From contig NZ_JAZGLW010000002.1 in assembly GCF_036409155.1 (NCBI RefSeq), forward strand, positions 248,001 through 312,000: a DNA stretch of 64,000 nucleotides, given 5' to 3'. Position 1 is the stretch's first letter, and each line of letters starts with the position of its first letter. The position numbers and the translations under genes are program-made. The notes below the pieces were generated by a model that did no database searches, was not told the origin of the DNA, and saw nothing but the letters and a program-made list of their open reading frames with translations. Source of the stretch: Mycobacterium sp. 050128 (GTDB lineage: Bacteria > Actinomycetota > Actinomycetes > Mycobacteriales > Mycobacteriaceae). Shown here one piece after another: positions 54,628 through 63,813 of the stretch.

Positions 54628-56160
54628 GTGAACATCGCCGATCACGCGATCGCGGTCGCACAGTCGCCGGCGTTGATTGCCGACGGCCGCACGATCTCGT
54701 TCGGCGAACTCTACGAGCGGAGCCAACGGGTCGCCGCGGCGCTGCACGACGCGGGGTTGCGCCGCGGCGATGGCGTGGCCCTGGTGTTGCCGAATCGACC
54801 GGAATTCTTCGAAATCACTTGGGGATGCCAACTTTCCGGGCTCTACTACACCGCCGTCAACACCCATTTCACGCCCGACGAGGTTGCGTACGTGATCGGC
54901 GACTCGGATGCCAGGGCGGTGTTCGTCGACGCGTCGATGCCCGAAGTCGCTGCCCACGTGCGCGATGTCAACACGGCGGCCGACGTCCACATCGGCGTTG
55001 GCGCAGAACTGCCCGGCTGGGCCCGCTACGAGGATGCTCTGGCAGCGGCGGGTGCCGCGCCACCGTGGTCGGACGGATCCGAGATGCTCTACTCGTCCGG
55101 CACCACCGGACGGCCCAAGGCGGTCCGCCGGCCGCTGCCGGCCGACGGCAACGGCTCCTGGGCGCAGTCGGTGCTCGAGATGGCACTGACCCACAAGTAC
55201 GGCATGGACCAATCGAGTGTGTATTTGTCCCCGGCGCCGCTGTATCACGCGGCCGGCATGAACTACACGATGGCGGCCAACCGGGTGGGTGCGGCGTCGA
55301 TCATCATGAAGAAGTTCGACCCCGAGGCGGTCTTGCGCCTGATCGAGGAGCACCGGGTGACGCACGCCCAGTTCGTTCCGACGATGTTCGTCCGGATGCT
55401 CAAACTGCCCGAGGCGGTGCGGCGCGGTTACGACGTCTCCAGCCTGCGCTGCGTCATCCATGCGGCCGCCCCGTGCCCGGTGAACGTCAAGCACCAGATG
55501 ATGGACTGGCTCGGGCCGATCATCCACGAATACTACGGCGGCACTGAAGGATTCGCGGGGACCGTGATCGGTCCCGAGGAGTGGCTGGACCACCCCGGCT
55601 CGGTGGGCATCCCGATGGCCCCGGTGCATGTGGTCGGCGACGACGGACAAGAGCTTCCCATCGGTCAGGCTGGAGAGCTTTACTTCGAAGGTGGACCCGA
55701 ATTCGAGTACTTCAAGGATCCCGCCAAGACCGCGTCGGTGTACAACGACCGCGGCTGGCGCTCCTTGGGGGACATGGGATACGTCGACGAGGACGGGTAC
55801 ATGTACCTGACCGATCGGTCGACGTTCATGATCGTCTCCGGCGGGGTGAACATCTACCCGCAGGAGGCGGAGAACCTCCTGGTCATGCATCCCAAACTGG
55901 TCGATGCCGCGGTCTTCGGCGTGCCCAACGACGAGTTCGGCGAAGAGGTCAAGGCCGTCGTGCAGCCCGTCGCCGGCGTCGAGACCGGGCCCGACCTGGA
56001 GGCCGAGCTGATCGCGTACTGCCGGGACCACCTGGCCGGCTACAAGTGCCCGCGCACAGTCGAATTCGACCCGGAATTGCCGCGCGATCCGAACGGAAAG
56101 CTGTACAAGAGGCGCATTCGCGAGCGTTACTGGCAGGGGCGGGCATCGCGGATCGTGTGA
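54628..56160 (+). CDS. Acyl-CoA synthetase (AMP-forming)
   Basis: A 510-residue ANL-superfamily enzyme. The P-loop-like motif is MLYSSGTTGRPKAVRRP, then EYYGGTEGFAGT, the YLTDRSTFMIVSGGVNIYP hinge, and the C-terminal catalytic Lys in PNGKLYKRRIRERYW. It activates a carboxylic acid as an acyl-adenylate and then makes the CoA thioester. The start is a GTG eight bases after the crotonase gene. Substrate specificity cannot be read; the operon suggests an aromatic or alicyclic acid. Confidence 0.92.
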   Translation: MNIADHAIAVAQSPALIADGRTISFGELYERSQRVAAALHDAGLRRGDGVALVLPNRPEFFEITWGCQLSGLYYTAVNTHFTPDEVAYVIGDSDARAVFVDASMPEVAAHVRDVNTAADVHIGVGAELPGWARYEDALAAAGAAPPWSDGSEMLYSSGTTGRPKAVRRPLPADGNGSWAQSVLEMALTHKYGMDQSSVYLSPAPLYHAAGMNYTMAANRVGAASIIMKKFDPEAVLRLIEEHRVTHAQFVPTMFVRMLKLPEAVRRGYDVSSLRCVIHAAAPCPVNVKHQMMDWLGPIIHEYYGGTEGFAGTVIGPEEWLDHPGSVGIPMAPVHVVGDDGQELPIGQAGELYFEGGPEFEYFKDPAKTASVYNDRGWRSLGDMGYVDEDGYMYLTDRSTFMIVSGGVNIYPQEAENLLVMHPKLVDAAVFGVPNDEFGEEVKAVVQPVAGVETGPDLEAELIAYCRDHLAGYKCPRTVEFDPELPRDPNGKLYKRRIRERYWQGRASRIV

Positions 56161-56182
56161 CGCTGACACAAGGGATGACAAG

Positions 56183-57550
56183 ATGGCTGTAGAAACAGGT
56201 TCGAGACGTGGTCAGGCGAACTGGACGGCGTTACCGGTGCCGTGGGCAGTGGCGGCCGCCGATCGAATTCCCAAGCAGCGCTACTACGACCCCGACTTCT
56301 ACGCGCTGGAGGCCGAGATGTTGTGGCCCCGGGTGTGGCAGATGGCCTGCCGGCTCGAGGAGATACCCAAGCCCGGCGACTACGTCGAGTATGAGATTCT
56401 CGACGAGTCGATCATCGTGGTGCGGGTCGACACCGAGACGGTGCGGGCCTATCACAACGCGTGTCGCCACCGCGGGGTAAAGCTGGTGGAAGGCAACGGA
56501 AATCGACGCACCTTCGTATGCCCGTTCCACGGCTGGTGCTGGGGCATCGACGGACGCAACACCTTCGTGCTGCGGCCCGAGGCGTTCGCCGAGGACAACA
56601 TGCGTCCGGATGACCTCGAACTCGTCTCGGTCCGCTGTGAGCTCTGGGGCGGCTGCGCGTGGATCAACCTCGACGACGGCGCGCCGGCGTTGCGGGAGTG
56701 CATGGAACCGTTCGCGTCGATCTATGACGCCTGGCACGTGGAAACCCTGCGCACCGAATGGTGGCAGTCGTGCCGGCTTCCGGTGAACTGGAAGCTGGCG
56801 ACGGCGGCATTCATGGAGGGCTACCACGTTCCGCAGACGCACCCCCAGCTGCTGCCGTCGAGCATGCCCACCACAACCGCGAAGCCTGGCCTGGCGCAGA
56901 CCAACCTGTATTTCATGCGCACGCTCGGCGAAGGCATGGCGGGTATGACGCATGAGAACGACGTCCGTATCGCCGAGGGCTTGCAGAACATCGAGCTGCC
57001 GGCCGATCCGGCCGAGGCCATGGCTACCTGGCGCAGGACGCTCAACGACGCGATCGTCGGCTGGCATCGTGCCCGGGGCTGCGATATTCCCGACTTGAAT
57101 GACCTTGCGCGGCGCGGCATCACCGAGGCGATCAATTTCGCCTTCCCCCATTACTTTTTGCTGCCGCAGTACAGCAGCGCTTCGTCGTACCGGATCCGGC
57201 CGTTGGGGCCCGAGGAGACCCTGTTCGAGATCTGGTCGCTGACGCGGATCCCGCCGGATCAGATCACCGGCAAGCCCATTCCACCGGAACCGATGGCACC
57301 CGACGATCCGCGCTGGCCGCCGATTCCGGCCCAGGACTTCTCCAATTTGCCGCGGCAGCAAAAAGGACTGCACTCCAAGGGATTTGAATACATGCGACTC
57401 TCCGACCAGATCGAAGGACTGATCTCGAACTTCGAGCGGGTCATCGACGGGTTCCTCGCCGGCCTGCCCTACGACGCGCTGGTTCCCGCGATTCAGAAGA
57501 CCAATACCACGATCGACGTGCCCATCGCGGATCTCGGGTTCGGCTCATGA
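56183..57550 (+). CDS. Rieske non-heme iron oxygenase, alpha subunit
   Basis: A 455-residue protein. The Rieske [2Fe-2S] site is CRHRGVKLVEG with CPFHGWCWG (CxH, CxxH). The catalytic iron site includes FMEGYHVPQTHPQ (two His) and a carboxylate further on. Such enzymes add one or two oxygen atoms to an aromatic or steroid-like ring. No reductase or ferredoxin gene lies next to it, so electrons must come from elsewhere. GGGATGAC stands before the ATG. It overlaps the next gene by four bases (ATGA). Confidence 0.93.
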   Translation: MAVETGSRRGQANWTALPVPWAVAAADRIPKQRYYDPDFYALEAEMLWPRVWQMACRLEEIPKPGDYVEYEILDESIIVVRVDTETVRAYHNACRHRGVKLVEGNGNRRTFVCPFHGWCWGIDGRNTFVLRPEAFAEDNMRPDDLELVSVRCELWGGCAWINLDDGAPALRECMEPFASIYDAWHVETLRTEWWQSCRLPVNWKLATAAFMEGYHVPQTHPQLLPSSMPTTTAKPGLAQTNLYFMRTLGEGMAGMTHENDVRIAEGLQNIELPADPAEAMATWRRTLNDAIVGWHRARGCDIPDLNDLARRGITEAINFAFPHYFLLPQYSSASSYRIRPLGPEETLFEIWSLTRIPPDQITGKPIPPEPMAPDDPRWPPIPAQDFSNLPRQQKGLHSKGFEYMRLSDQIEGLISNFERVIDGFLAGLPYDALVPAIQKTNTTIDVPIADLGFGS

Positions 57551-59247
57551 CCACTGCATGGGACCGCTCGGTAGATCTACTGATCGCGGGCAGCGGCGGC
57601 GGCGGAATGGTGGCGGGGCTCGCGGCACTGGACAGTGGACTCGAGCCCCTGATCGTCGAGAAGCAGGCCCTGGTCGGCGGATCGACCGGGCTTTCCGGCG
57701 GTATCGTCTGGTTGCCCAACAACCCGTTGATGCGTGCCGACGGCATCGCCGATTCGCACGAAGACGGCCTGGCCTATCTGGCCGACGTGGTCGGCGATAT
57801 CGGTGCGGCCTCCTCTCCTGCGCGCCGGGAGATGTTCCTCACCGCGGGCTACGAGATGGACAATTTCTTGATCCGCAAGGGTATTCGGCTGATCCGCTGC
57901 GCCGGTTGGAGCGACTACTACCCGAACCACAAGGGCGGCAACGAGTCCGGTCGCGCCGTCGAGGGAATCCCGTTCGACGCCGCCGACCTCGGCAGCTGGC
58001 ACGACAAGGTGCAGCCGCCGCTGGCCAAGAACTACGGGTACGTGGTGCTGACCAACGAGCTTCGTTCGGTTCAGTACTTCAACCGTGCGCCACGCGCATT
58101 CGCGGTCGCCACCAAGGTGTTCGCGCGCACCGCCGCGGCACGAGCTCGCCGCACCCAGATCCTCACCAACGGCGCCTCACTGATCGCGCAGATGCTCAAG
58201 GCGCTGATCGACCTCGGTGGAAATCAACCGCCACTGTGGACGAACACCGCGATGGAAGACCTGATCGTCGAGGACGGCCGCGTCGTCGGTGCTCGGGTCA
58301 ATCGGAACGGCGTCGCGCTGAACATCGAAGCACGCAAGGGAGTTCTGCTGGCCGCCGGCGGCTTCGGCCACAACAAAGAGATGCGTCGCCGGTACAGCGG
58401 CGACCAGCCCAACGAAGGCCAGTGGTCGATCGCCAACGCCGGTGACACCGGCGAAGTGCTCGAAACGGCAATGCGGCTGGGCGCCAAGACCGATCTGCTC
58501 GACGAAGCATGGTGGCTGCCTTCGGTTTTCATCGCCAACGGAGGCGCGGTCGCCGCGTCCCTGGGCTCGGGGCGGCAGCGGCCCGGCGCCATCTACGTCG
58601 ACTCGACCGGCCGTCGGTTCTGCAACGAGTCGAACTCCTACGTCGAGGTCGGCAAGGCGATGTACGCCAATAAGGCGGTCCCCTGCTGGATGATCTTCGA
58701 CGACGGATACGTGCGCCGGTACGTCACCAGTTCCAATCCGCTGAAACGCAATCAGCACCTGCCCCCCGAGCTGATCGAGAAGGGCGCCGTCAAACGCGGC
58801 GTCACGATCGCCGACCTGGCCCGCCAGATCGACCTGCCCGCCGACGAGCTGTCGCGCACCATCGAACGGTTTAACCGGTTCTCCGCGAAGGGATTGGATC
58901 CCGACTTCGGGCGTGGGCAGTCGGCCTACAACGACTGCCTCGGTGATCCGGGATATCGACCGAACGCCGCGATCGGCCCACTGGACCGCGCGCCGTACTA
59001 CGCGACCCGCGTTCTGCCCGCGGATGTCGGAACATGTGGCGGTGTGATCACCAACGAATACGCCCAAGTGCTCGATCAGCAGGATCAGGTGATCGACGGT
59101 CTTTACGCGACGGGCAACACCACCGCGACGGTGATGGGCCGCACCTATCCGGGTGCCGGGGCAAGCATCGCGAGTTCGATGGTTTTCGGTTACGTCGCCG
59201 CACGACATGCGGCCGGGCGCAGAATCGCCGGCGAGAAAAGCCGTTAG
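57547..59247 (+). CDS. FAD-binding dehydrogenase, 3-ketosteroid delta-1-dehydrogenase-like
   Basis: A 566-residue flavoprotein. The FAD motif is LLIAGSGGGGMVAGLAAL, then VGGSTGLSGGIVWLPNNPLM, ARKGVLLAAGGFGHNKEMRR, and the C-terminal TYPGAGASIASSMVFGYVAA. This is the family of fumarate reductase flavoproteins and 3-ketosteroid dehydrogenases, which introduce a double bond next to a ketone. Coupled translation with the Rieske oxygenase suggests that both act on the same ring. It is convergent with the crotonase gene, overlapping by four bases. Confidence 0.9.
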   Translation: MTTAWDRSVDLLIAGSGGGGMVAGLAALDSGLEPLIVEKQALVGGSTGLSGGIVWLPNNPLMRADGIADSHEDGLAYLADVVGDIGAASSPARREMFLTAGYEMDNFLIRKGIRLIRCAGWSDYYPNHKGGNESGRAVEGIPFDAADLGSWHDKVQPPLAKNYGYVVLTNELRSVQYFNRAPRAFAVATKVFARTAAARARRTQILTNGASLIAQMLKALIDLGGNQPPLWTNTAMEDLIVEDGRVVGARVNRNGVALNIEARKGVLLAAGGFGHNKEMRRRYSGDQPNEGQWSIANAGDTGEVLETAMRLGAKTDLLDEAWWLPSVFIANGGAVAASLGSGRQRPGAIYVDSTGRRFCNESNSYVEVGKAMYANKAVPCWMIFDDGYVRRYVTSSNPLKRNQHLPPELIEKGAVKRGVTIADLARQIDLPADELSRTIERFNRFSAKGLDPDFGRGQSAYNDCLGDPGYRPNAAIGPLDRAPYYATRVLPADVGTCGGVITNEYAQVLDQQDQVIDGLYATGNTTATVMGRTYPGAGASIASSMVFGYVAARHAAGRRIAGEKSR

Positions 59248-60083
59248 GCGTCTTTTTCGTCGCGGTCGACGAAATCGCGTGGCTTCATGCCTGATTGCAT
59301 CAGTTCGGCGCGCCGCGCCTGAACATCGGTGGCGGCGCCGACCATGTTGGTCAGGATGTGGCTGACCTGAAGGTGCACGCGCATACCCATCAACTCCCAG
59401 GCGCGCTTGACGTTGTTCTTCACCGCCATCAGTGTGGTCAACGGGATTTGGGCGATCTTGCGCGCCATCTCCTCGACCGTGTCCTCCAGGTCTTCTCGCG
59501 GCACCACCCTGTTCAGCAGCCCCCAATCGAGGGCTTGCTGGGCGGACAGCGTGGGCGCCAGTAACAGCCAGTCCATGGTGCGATGCCAGTTCATCAGTAG
59601 CCAAGGCTCAATCATGGTGTGGCCGCCCGGTTCTCCGAGACTTTGGGCGAGCGGCATCTGGAAATACGCGTCGTCGGACGCCACGCAGAAGTCGGTCAAC
59701 AGCCCGAGATAGATCCCGCCGCCCATGCAATAGCCGTGAATCTGCGAGATCGTCGGCTTCGGGAACTCCCACAAGTACAACGTGGGCCACAGAAATAGGT
59801 CCGCGGTGCCTTTGTACAGGTCCTCAAACGTATTTCCGAAATCGGGATAGGGGTTTTCGTCCGGGCCCCAGCGGGCGACATGGCCGCCGCAGAAGCCCTT
59901 GCCGTTGGCCTTGACAATGACGACCTTGATCTCGCTGTCGCGGTCCGCCTCGTGCAGGCAATCGTCGACTTCGGTGACGAGCACGGCATCCTTGGTATTG
60001 GCCTTGTCGACCCGATTAAGAATTATCCGCGCGATCGGTGGCTCACGTTCATAGATGATCGCTTCGAGGACGCGACGCTCCAT
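59244..60083 (-). CDS. Second crotonase-fold protein
   Basis: A 279-residue protein, paralogous to that at 53747. KANGKGFCGGHVARWGPDEN and IHGYCMGGGIYLGLLTDFCV mark the CoA-binding part; the classical catalytic glutamates are again missing (GGGIYLGL, MPLAQSLG). WLLMNWHRTMDWLLLAPTLS is close to the corresponding piece of the first copy. It lies opposite in direction to the operon, so it has its own promoter in 60084-60209. The two may act on related CoA thioesters. Confidence 0.88.
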   Translation of the reverse strand: MERRVLEAIIYEREPPIARIILNRVDKANTKDAVLVTEVDDCLHEADRDSEIKVVIVKANGKGFCGGHVARWGPDENPYPDFGNTFEDLYKGTADLFLWPTLYLWEFPKPTISQIHGYCMGGGIYLGLLTDFCVASDDAYFQMPLAQSLGEPGGHTMIEPWLLMNWHRTMDWLLLAPTLSAQQALDWGLLNRVVPREDLEDTVEEMARKIAQIPLTTLMAVKNNVKRAWELMGMRVHLQVSHILTNMVGAATDVQARRAELMQSGMKPRDFVDRDEKDA

Positions 60084-60209
60084 CGCAGTGACATTACCCT
60101 GCGCGCAACTGGTTTAGCGGTTGCGTGATCTTGACGAGTGGAGTGAGCTGTATTGGGTGCGCACCGGGCTGTGCACCGGCCTAGATCGCGACGTATGAAT
60201 GGAGCCCAG

Positions 60210-61067
60210 ATGGCGACTCCTTTTGACCGCGCAGTGCAACTGGATCTGGTAGCCAGGCTCAAGTCCTCCTACCCGGAACTTCCCGACGCGCCCACCCCCG
60301 ATCTCATCGATCACGATCGCTTCGCCGCCTACGCCAAGACGCCGCACGACGTCGGCGGCGAGCCGGATGCCCCGATCGAATACCAGAACAAGCAGTACGA
60401 GATCTGGGAAGAGAACACCTACATCATGTGTGAGGTTCTCGGCTGGCGCGGTATCTGGCTGTCGGAGGAACGGCGGCGGATGGGCAATGTCGACCTGGGC
60501 CGCGCCATCTATCTGGGTCTTCCGTATTACGTGCGCTGGTTGCTCGCCGTCGTGCGCGTCCTCGTCGAGAAACACCACATCGGGCTGAGCGAGCTGGCCG
60601 AACGCATGGTCGAGGTCAAGGCCCGGTACGACGGCGGGTTACAGGGTAAGCCCTTGGAGGCCAAGCCCAAATTCGAAGGCGACCCTGCGAAGGTCAAACG
60701 CAACGAACACCACCTGCACGCCGTCGGCAAGGGCGACCCGCAGATATACGCCGGTCAGGCCGGCGAACCGAAATTCCAGGTAGGCGACAAGGTCGTCGTC
60801 AAGGAGTTGCCCATCCTGCTCTATACCCGAACCCAGGAATACGTGCGGGGCGCGACGGGTGAAATCGCCGTCGTCACCTACGAAAGCCCCGCCGCCGAGG
60901 ACGAGACCTGGGCCGGCCCCGATCAAAAGCCCGAGTGGTTCTACATCGTTCGGTTCAACCTCACCGAACTTTGGCACGGCTACACCGGTCCCGCCAATGA
61001 CACCCTGCAAACCGAGATACCCGAGCGATGGCTCGAAGCGGCCCGATCCGAGAGGACGTCAGCATGA
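60210..61067 (+). CDS. Nitrile hydratase (or thiocyanate-hydrolase-like), beta subunit
   Basis: A 285-residue protein. Its helical N-terminal half (YVRWLLAVVRVLVEKHHIGL, SELAERMVEVKARYDG) and SH3-like C-terminal half (FQVGDKVVVKELPILLYTRT, QEYVRGATGEIAVVTYESP, ELWHGYTGPAND) are those of nitrile hydratase beta subunits. GGAG five bases before the ATG at 60210 decides between several nearby ATGs. It overlaps the alpha gene by four bases. The heteromer hydrates a nitrile to an amide, or acts on a related small substrate. Confidence 0.9.
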   Translation: MATPFDRAVQLDLVARLKSSYPELPDAPTPDLIDHDRFAAYAKTPHDVGGEPDAPIEYQNKQYEIWEENTYIMCEVLGWRGIWLSEERRRMGNVDLGRAIYLGLPYYVRWLLAVVRVLVEKHHIGLSELAERMVEVKARYDGGLQGKPLEAKPKFEGDPAKVKRNEHHLHAVGKGDPQIYAGQAGEPKFQVGDKVVVKELPILLYTRTQEYVRGATGEIAVVTYESPAAEDETWAGPDQKPEWFYIVRFNLTELWHGYTGPANDTLQTEIPERWLEAARSERTSA

Positions 61068-61762
61068 CCGCTCACGATCACGATCGCACCGCCGCGCCGA
61101 TGGTGGACGAGATCACCGACTTCGAGGTCCTCGAGATCGCCCTTCGCGAATTGTGCATCGAGAAGGGAATTTTCACCGCGGAGGAACACCGCCGCATGAC
61201 CGAATACGCCGAGCAGATCGGGCCGACTCCGGCGGCCCAGCTGGTGGCGCGGGCTTGGCTCGACTCCGCGTTCAAGGAGCTGGTGATTTCCGATCCGCTC
61301 ACCGCGAGTAAGGAAGTCGGCGTCGACTGGCTAGACCCGACGGGTTTTGGCACGCCGAGCGACTTCACGGCTTTCCACGTGCTGGTGGATACGCCGACTC
61401 TGCACCACGTCATCGTGTGCACGTTGTGTTCCTGCTACCCGCGTCCGATTCTGGGCAATTCGCCTGAGTGGTACCGCACGCCCAACTTCCGCCGCCGCAT
61501 CGTGCGCTGGCCGCGCCAAGTGCTCGCCGAATTCGGACTATACCTCCCCGAAGAGGTCGAGATTCGGGTGGAGGACTCCAACCAGAAGCACCGCTTCATG
61601 GTGATGCCCGTGCGCCCCGAGGGAACCGAAGGCTGGACCGAGGACCAGCTGGCCCAAATCATCACCCGCGACTGCCTGATCGGTGTGGCACTGCCCAAGG
61701 CCGGAGTGACGACGAACTCGATCACCGAAACCCGGCCGGCGATCCATCCGGTCGGCGATTGA
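61064..61762 (+). CDS. Nitrile hydratase alpha subunit, cobalt-type metal motif
   Basis: A 232-residue protein. The metal claw is VCTLCSCYP; the Thr in CTLCSC is typical of cobalt enzymes, while iron enzymes have Ser. In active enzymes two of these cysteines are oxidised to sulfenic and sulfinic acid. PRPILGNSPEWYRTPNFRRR follows. The related gamma subunit of thiocyanate hydrolase shares this motif, so activity on thiocyanate or a nitrile cannot be separated by sequence reading alone. The start at 61064 overlaps the beta stop. Confidence 0.92.
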   Translation: MTAHDHDRTAAPMVDEITDFEVLEIALRELCIEKGIFTAEEHRRMTEYAEQIGPTPAAQLVARAWLDSAFKELVISDPLTASKEVGVDWLDPTGFGTPSDFTAFHVLVDTPTLHHVIVCTLCSCYPRPILGNSPEWYRTPNFRRRIVRWPRQVLAEFGLYLPEEVEIRVEDSNQKHRFMVMPVRPEGTEGWTEDQLAQIITRDCLIGVALPKAGVTTNSITETRPAIHPVGD

Positions 61763-61779
61763 TCATCGAGGGCGGCCAA

Positions 61780-62133
61780 GTGAACACTTCCGAACGTTCC
61801 AGGATCGCGCCGTTGGCGAAAATCGTTGAACGCAACCAGGTCTGGACCCGAATGGCGGAGAAGTACGGCGTCGACAATGCAGTGCCGCCCTGGAAGACAA
61901 GCCTGGACGGCATCTGCGATGCCCTTGACCAAAGCGCTTGTGGCCCAGAGGTACTCGGCTTCGTGGACCGGCGCAACGAAGAGGACACCCTGTCGGCGAC
62001 GGTCTACGCCGACCTGCCCTACCCGGAAAACCGGTTGGTCGCGCTGGCTCATTCACTCTTGGCGCGTGGTGTGATCGATGAGTCCGAACTCGAAGAACGC
62101 ATGGCAGCGGTGCGGGCCAGGCTCGAATCCTGA
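61780..62133 (+). CDS. Nitrile hydratase activator / accessory protein
   Basis: A 117-residue protein. VPPWKTSLDGICDALDQSAC and ENRLVALAHSLLARGVIDES, ELEERMAAVRARL resemble the N-terminal helical half of the beta subunit, as do the small activator proteins that insert cobalt into nitrile hydratase. The order beta-alpha-activator is that of cobalt enzymes of Rhodococcus. The start is a GTG with GAGGG eight bases upstream. It is 17 bases after the alpha gene, so one operon. Confidence 0.82.
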   Translation: MNTSERSRIAPLAKIVERNQVWTRMAEKYGVDNAVPPWKTSLDGICDALDQSACGPEVLGFVDRRNEEDTLSATVYADLPYPENRLVALAHSLLARGVIDESELEERMAAVRARLES

Positions 62134-62432
62134 TCGATCGCGGCGACGCACATCACAGGCTGCTTTTTCGTCGTTGTGCTTTGGGTGCGCTATGCTGGCA
62201 GCAACGTTGGCCTCACAGCTAGATGTCAACTACGTCGTGGAACGCTTCTTCATCCCACCTGGTGCCGCCCCGAAATTCGGGTTAACTCACCACGTTCAGA
62301 TGAACCGTGCATCCGCACTAGCTTGTCTCGCGGCGATCGATTTTGCCCTCCGGCAATCTCGCCAACTTGTGCTGAGAACCGCGCGCTACATCCGGCGGTC
62401 CGGCATGACCGATGCCTGAAAGGCACCGAAAA
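62134..62432. other. Intergenic region before the helicase gene
   Basis: About 300 bases without a credible gene. TATGCT at 62191 could serve as a -10 box with no good -35. The helicase mRNA may have a long leader, a common feature for DEAD-box genes controlled by cold or by their own product. Confidence 0.4.
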
Positions 62433-63803
62433 GTGACTACCGACAAAACCTTTGCCGAACTCGGCGTGCGCGGACAAATCGTCAGCACGCTCGCGGAGCG
62501 CGGCATCGAACATCCATTTCCGATCCAGATCGCTACCCTGCCCGACACGCTGGCCGGCCGCGACGTACTCGGCCGCGGGAAAACGGGCAGCGGTAAGACG
62601 CTGGCCTTCTCGATTCCGCTGGTGAGCCGACTCTCCGAAGGCGGCCGCCGCCGTTCGCGGCCATCGGGTTTGGTGCTCGCACCCACCCGTGAGCTGGCGA
62701 GCCAGATCAGCGCGACGCTCGAACCGCTGGCAGCCGCCTGCGGTCTGCGCGTCACGACGATCTTCGGCGGGGTCTCCCAACACCGCCAGGTGGTGGCCCT
62801 CAAATCCGGCGTCGACATCGTGGTGGCCTGCCCCGGCCGGCTCGAGGATCTGATGAAGCAGCGACTGATCAGCCTCGATGCTGTCGAGGTCACCGTGATC
62901 GACGAAGCCGATCACATGGCCGATCTCGGCTTTCTGCCCGGCGTCACCCGAATCCTGGCCGCGACGCCGAATGGCGGTCAGCGCATGCTGTTTTCGGCGA
63001 CCCTGGACAACGGTGTCGACAAGCTCGTCAAGCGGTTCCTCCGCGATGAGGTGTCGCACTCCGTCGACAGTGCCGACTCGCCGGTATCCGAGATGACGCA
63101 TCACGTGTTCCACGTCGCCAACGCCGAAGCCAAGAAGGAAGTTGTGCAGCGGCTCGCTTCCGGCACCGGGCGCCGGATTCTGTTCATGCGCACCAAGCAT
63201 CAGGCCCGCAAGCTCGCCAAGCAGCTCACCGAATCGGGAGTTCCGTCAGTCGACTTGCACGGCAACCTGTCTCAGCCCGCCCGCGAGCGCAACCTTGCGA
63301 TGTTCGCCTCGGGCGGCGCCCGGGTGCTGGTGGCAACCGATATCGCGGCACGCGGCGTGCACGTCGACGAGGTTGAACTCGTCGTGCACATCGACCCGCC
63401 CGCCGAGCACAAGTCTTATCTGCACCGGTCCGGACGCACGGCGCGGGCGGGCAGCGCCGGTGACGTCGTCACCGTGGTCCTGCCCGAGCAGCGACACGAC
63501 ACACAGGCATTGATGCGCAAGGCAGGTATCAAGGTCGCCCCTCAGCAGGTGACCGGGACGTCGCAGGCGGTGCAAGCGCTCGTCGGCGAGGTCGCTCCCT
63601 ACCAGGCCCCGGCGCCCGCCGCTGCCCCATCGCGCCCGCCCCGGCAGCACCGAGCGAACGCCGGCGGCCAACGGCGCCGTCAGGGCGGCACTCGCTCCGC
63701 GAAGGCCTATACCGGGCGAACCGAATCGGGGGCGTCGCAACGCACCGCGACACCGACGCGGCGGGTCGAACATCGCCGGCGATCGAGCCGCGCGCAGGGG
63801 TAG
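62433..63803 (+). CDS. DEAD-box ATP-dependent RNA helicase
   Basis: A 456-residue helicase. Q motif region (TFAELGVRGQIVSTLAERGI, FPIQ), Walker A RGKTGSGKTLAF, PTRELASQ, VIDEADHMADLGF (DEAD), SAT, and HRSGRTARAG in the second RecA-like domain. The C-terminal 70 residues are basic, rich in Arg, Gly and Pro, and probably bind RNA. It should unwind RNA in ribosome assembly or decay; RhlE-like by length. The start is taken as the GTG at 62433; an in-frame ATG at 62412 has no ribosome site. Confidence 0.93.
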   Translation: MTTDKTFAELGVRGQIVSTLAERGIEHPFPIQIATLPDTLAGRDVLGRGKTGSGKTLAFSIPLVSRLSEGGRRRSRPSGLVLAPTRELASQISATLEPLAAACGLRVTTIFGGVSQHRQVVALKSGVDIVVACPGRLEDLMKQRLISLDAVEVTVIDEADHMADLGFLPGVTRILAATPNGGQRMLFSATLDNGVDKLVKRFLRDEVSHSVDSADSPVSEMTHHVFHVANAEAKKEVVQRLASGTGRRILFMRTKHQARKLAKQLTESGVPSVDLHGNLSQPARERNLAMFASGGARVLVATDIAARGVHVDEVELVVHIDPPAEHKSYLHRSGRTARAGSAGDVVTVVLPEQRHDTQALMRKAGIKVAPQQVTGTSQAVQALVGEVAPYQAPAPAAAPSRPPRQHRANAGGQRRRQGGTRSAKAYTGRTESGASQRTATPTRRVEHRRRSSRAQG

Positions 63804-63813
63804 TTCGCGGACC

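Noticed and set aside
60131..60156. TTGACG...TATTGG as promoter of the nitrile hydratase genes
   Set aside because: The spacing is only 14 bases, too short for a normal sigma-A promoter.
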